Below are positions 63,694 through 64,000 of a stretch of 64,000 nt of DNA, piece after piece. Positions within the stretch are counted from its first letter, which is position 1. Every line of letters starts with the position of its first letter. A model generated the notes under the pieces. It was not told the DNA's origin, did no database searches, and saw only the letters and a program-made list of their open reading frames with translations. The DNA lies in assembly GCA_964584315.1 (NCBI GenBank), contig CAZOZO010000001.1, positions 62,001 to 126,000 on the forward strand, written 5' to 3'. This stretch comes from CAXXOK01 sp964584315 (GTDB lineage Bacteria; Bacillota; Clostridia; Christensenellales; Aristaeellaceae). The position numbers and the translations under genes are program-made.

Positions 63694-63726
63694 TATGTGC
63701 ATCATATTGGCCCGGGGCTTGGCATT

Positions 63727-64000
63727 TCAGGGTTTTCGGTTTGCCAGCGCATCTATCTCCCGCATGGCTTGGCTCAAAAGCGACTGGAACCGCTCATGCT
63801 CCTCGTGCACAACATCTGTATCGCTTGCCTGCAACGCTTTTTGCAGCCTTTCGGCACACACGGCAAGTTGCATGGCCCCAATGCTGCCGGAGCTGCTCTT
63901 GACCTTGTGCACGGTCTGCGCAGCCTGGACAAAATCATTCGCGTCGATCTGCGCTTGCAACTGCTCTCCTGTCTGTCGGTTCTCGCTCAGGTACGCCTGC
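63727..64000 (-). CDS. Hpt domain protein, C-terminal part (truncated by window)
   Basis: The frame is open to the right edge, so only about 91 C-terminal residues are seen. They form a histidine phosphotransfer domain with the phospho-acceptor His in TVHKVKSSSGSIGA, a helical bundle with AAQTVHKV and LQKALQASD, and a short tail. Hpt domains relay phosphate in multistep His-Asp systems. This one is probably the end of a hybrid sensor kinase. A TTG at 63960 exists, but translation continues upstream without a stop. Confidence 0.8.
   Translation of the reverse strand, partial: QAYLSENRQTGEQLQAQIDANDFVQAAQTVHKVKSSSGSIGAMQLAVCAERLQKALQASDTDVVHEEHERFQSLLSQAMREIDALANRKP

Overview
The window is GC-rich chromosomal DNA from a Gram-positive-type bacterium, most likely a high-GC member of the Clostridia (Bacillota). 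Four conserved neighbourhoods support this: lepA / hemW-hrcA-grpE-dnaK-dnaJ-prmA-rsmE-mtaB-HIT-rpsU with a perfect CIRCE operator; a priA-def-fmt-rsmB-rlmN-stp-PASTA kinase-rsgA-rpe operon; a streptococcal/clostridial-style fatty acid synthesis operon that uses FabK and a MarR-type regulator in the FabT position; and a D,D-carboxypeptidase with signal peptide and C-terminal anchor. I see no rRNA, tRNA, CRISPR array, insertion sequence or prophage. Species cannot be named from sequence alone.

Layout. 1-3.8 kb: DUF523 protein, a secreted orphan, lepA and a DUF1622 membrane protein. 3.9-14.2 kb: hemW, the heat-shock block under CIRCE control, RNA/ribosome modification genes and rpsU. 14.2-18.2 kb: an AT-richer gene-poor stretch, a putative nucleic-acid methyltransferase and a Rho factor with a long disordered insertion. 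18.3-24.1 kb (minus strand): two polytopic membrane proteins (one GT-C glycosyltransferase-like), an acyl-CoA synthetase-like enzyme, and rpe. 24.1-36.6 kb (minus): one long run of mostly overlapping genes from the carboxypeptidase through priA, def, fmt, rsmB, rlmN, stp, the PASTA kinase, rsgA and rpe. It links translation-start chemistry, rRNA modification and cell-wall signalling. 36.7-41 kb: MATE transporter, dnaX, ksgA. 41.8-43.4 kb: pckA. 43.7-49.2 kb: an accessory export locus. 49.4-50.5 kb: GNAT and a TRIC/UPF0126 channel. 51-62 kb: a 14-gene type II fatty acid synthesis operon (regulator, fabH, acpP, fabK, fabD, fabG, fabF, accB, fabZ, accC, accD, accA) ending in a DegV lipid-binding protein and a VOC protein. 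62.5-64 kb: a secreted M28 peptidase and the C-terminal end of an Hpt-domain protein cut by the window edge.

The most unusual items are two. First, a reduced NHLM-type peptide exporter: two ABC transporters, one with a C39 peptidase, led by a 62-residue stub that matches only the membrane-anchor end of the usual HlyD-like adaptor, and divergent from twin small DUF4342-like membrane proteins. No recognisable precursor peptide or modification enzyme lies nearby. Second, an RsmB rRNA methyltransferase carries about 32 tandem 11-residue Arg/Pro-rich repeats ahead of its catalytic domains. Several hairpins are built into promoters (rpsU, carboxypeptidase), and at least seven genes appear to start with TTG.
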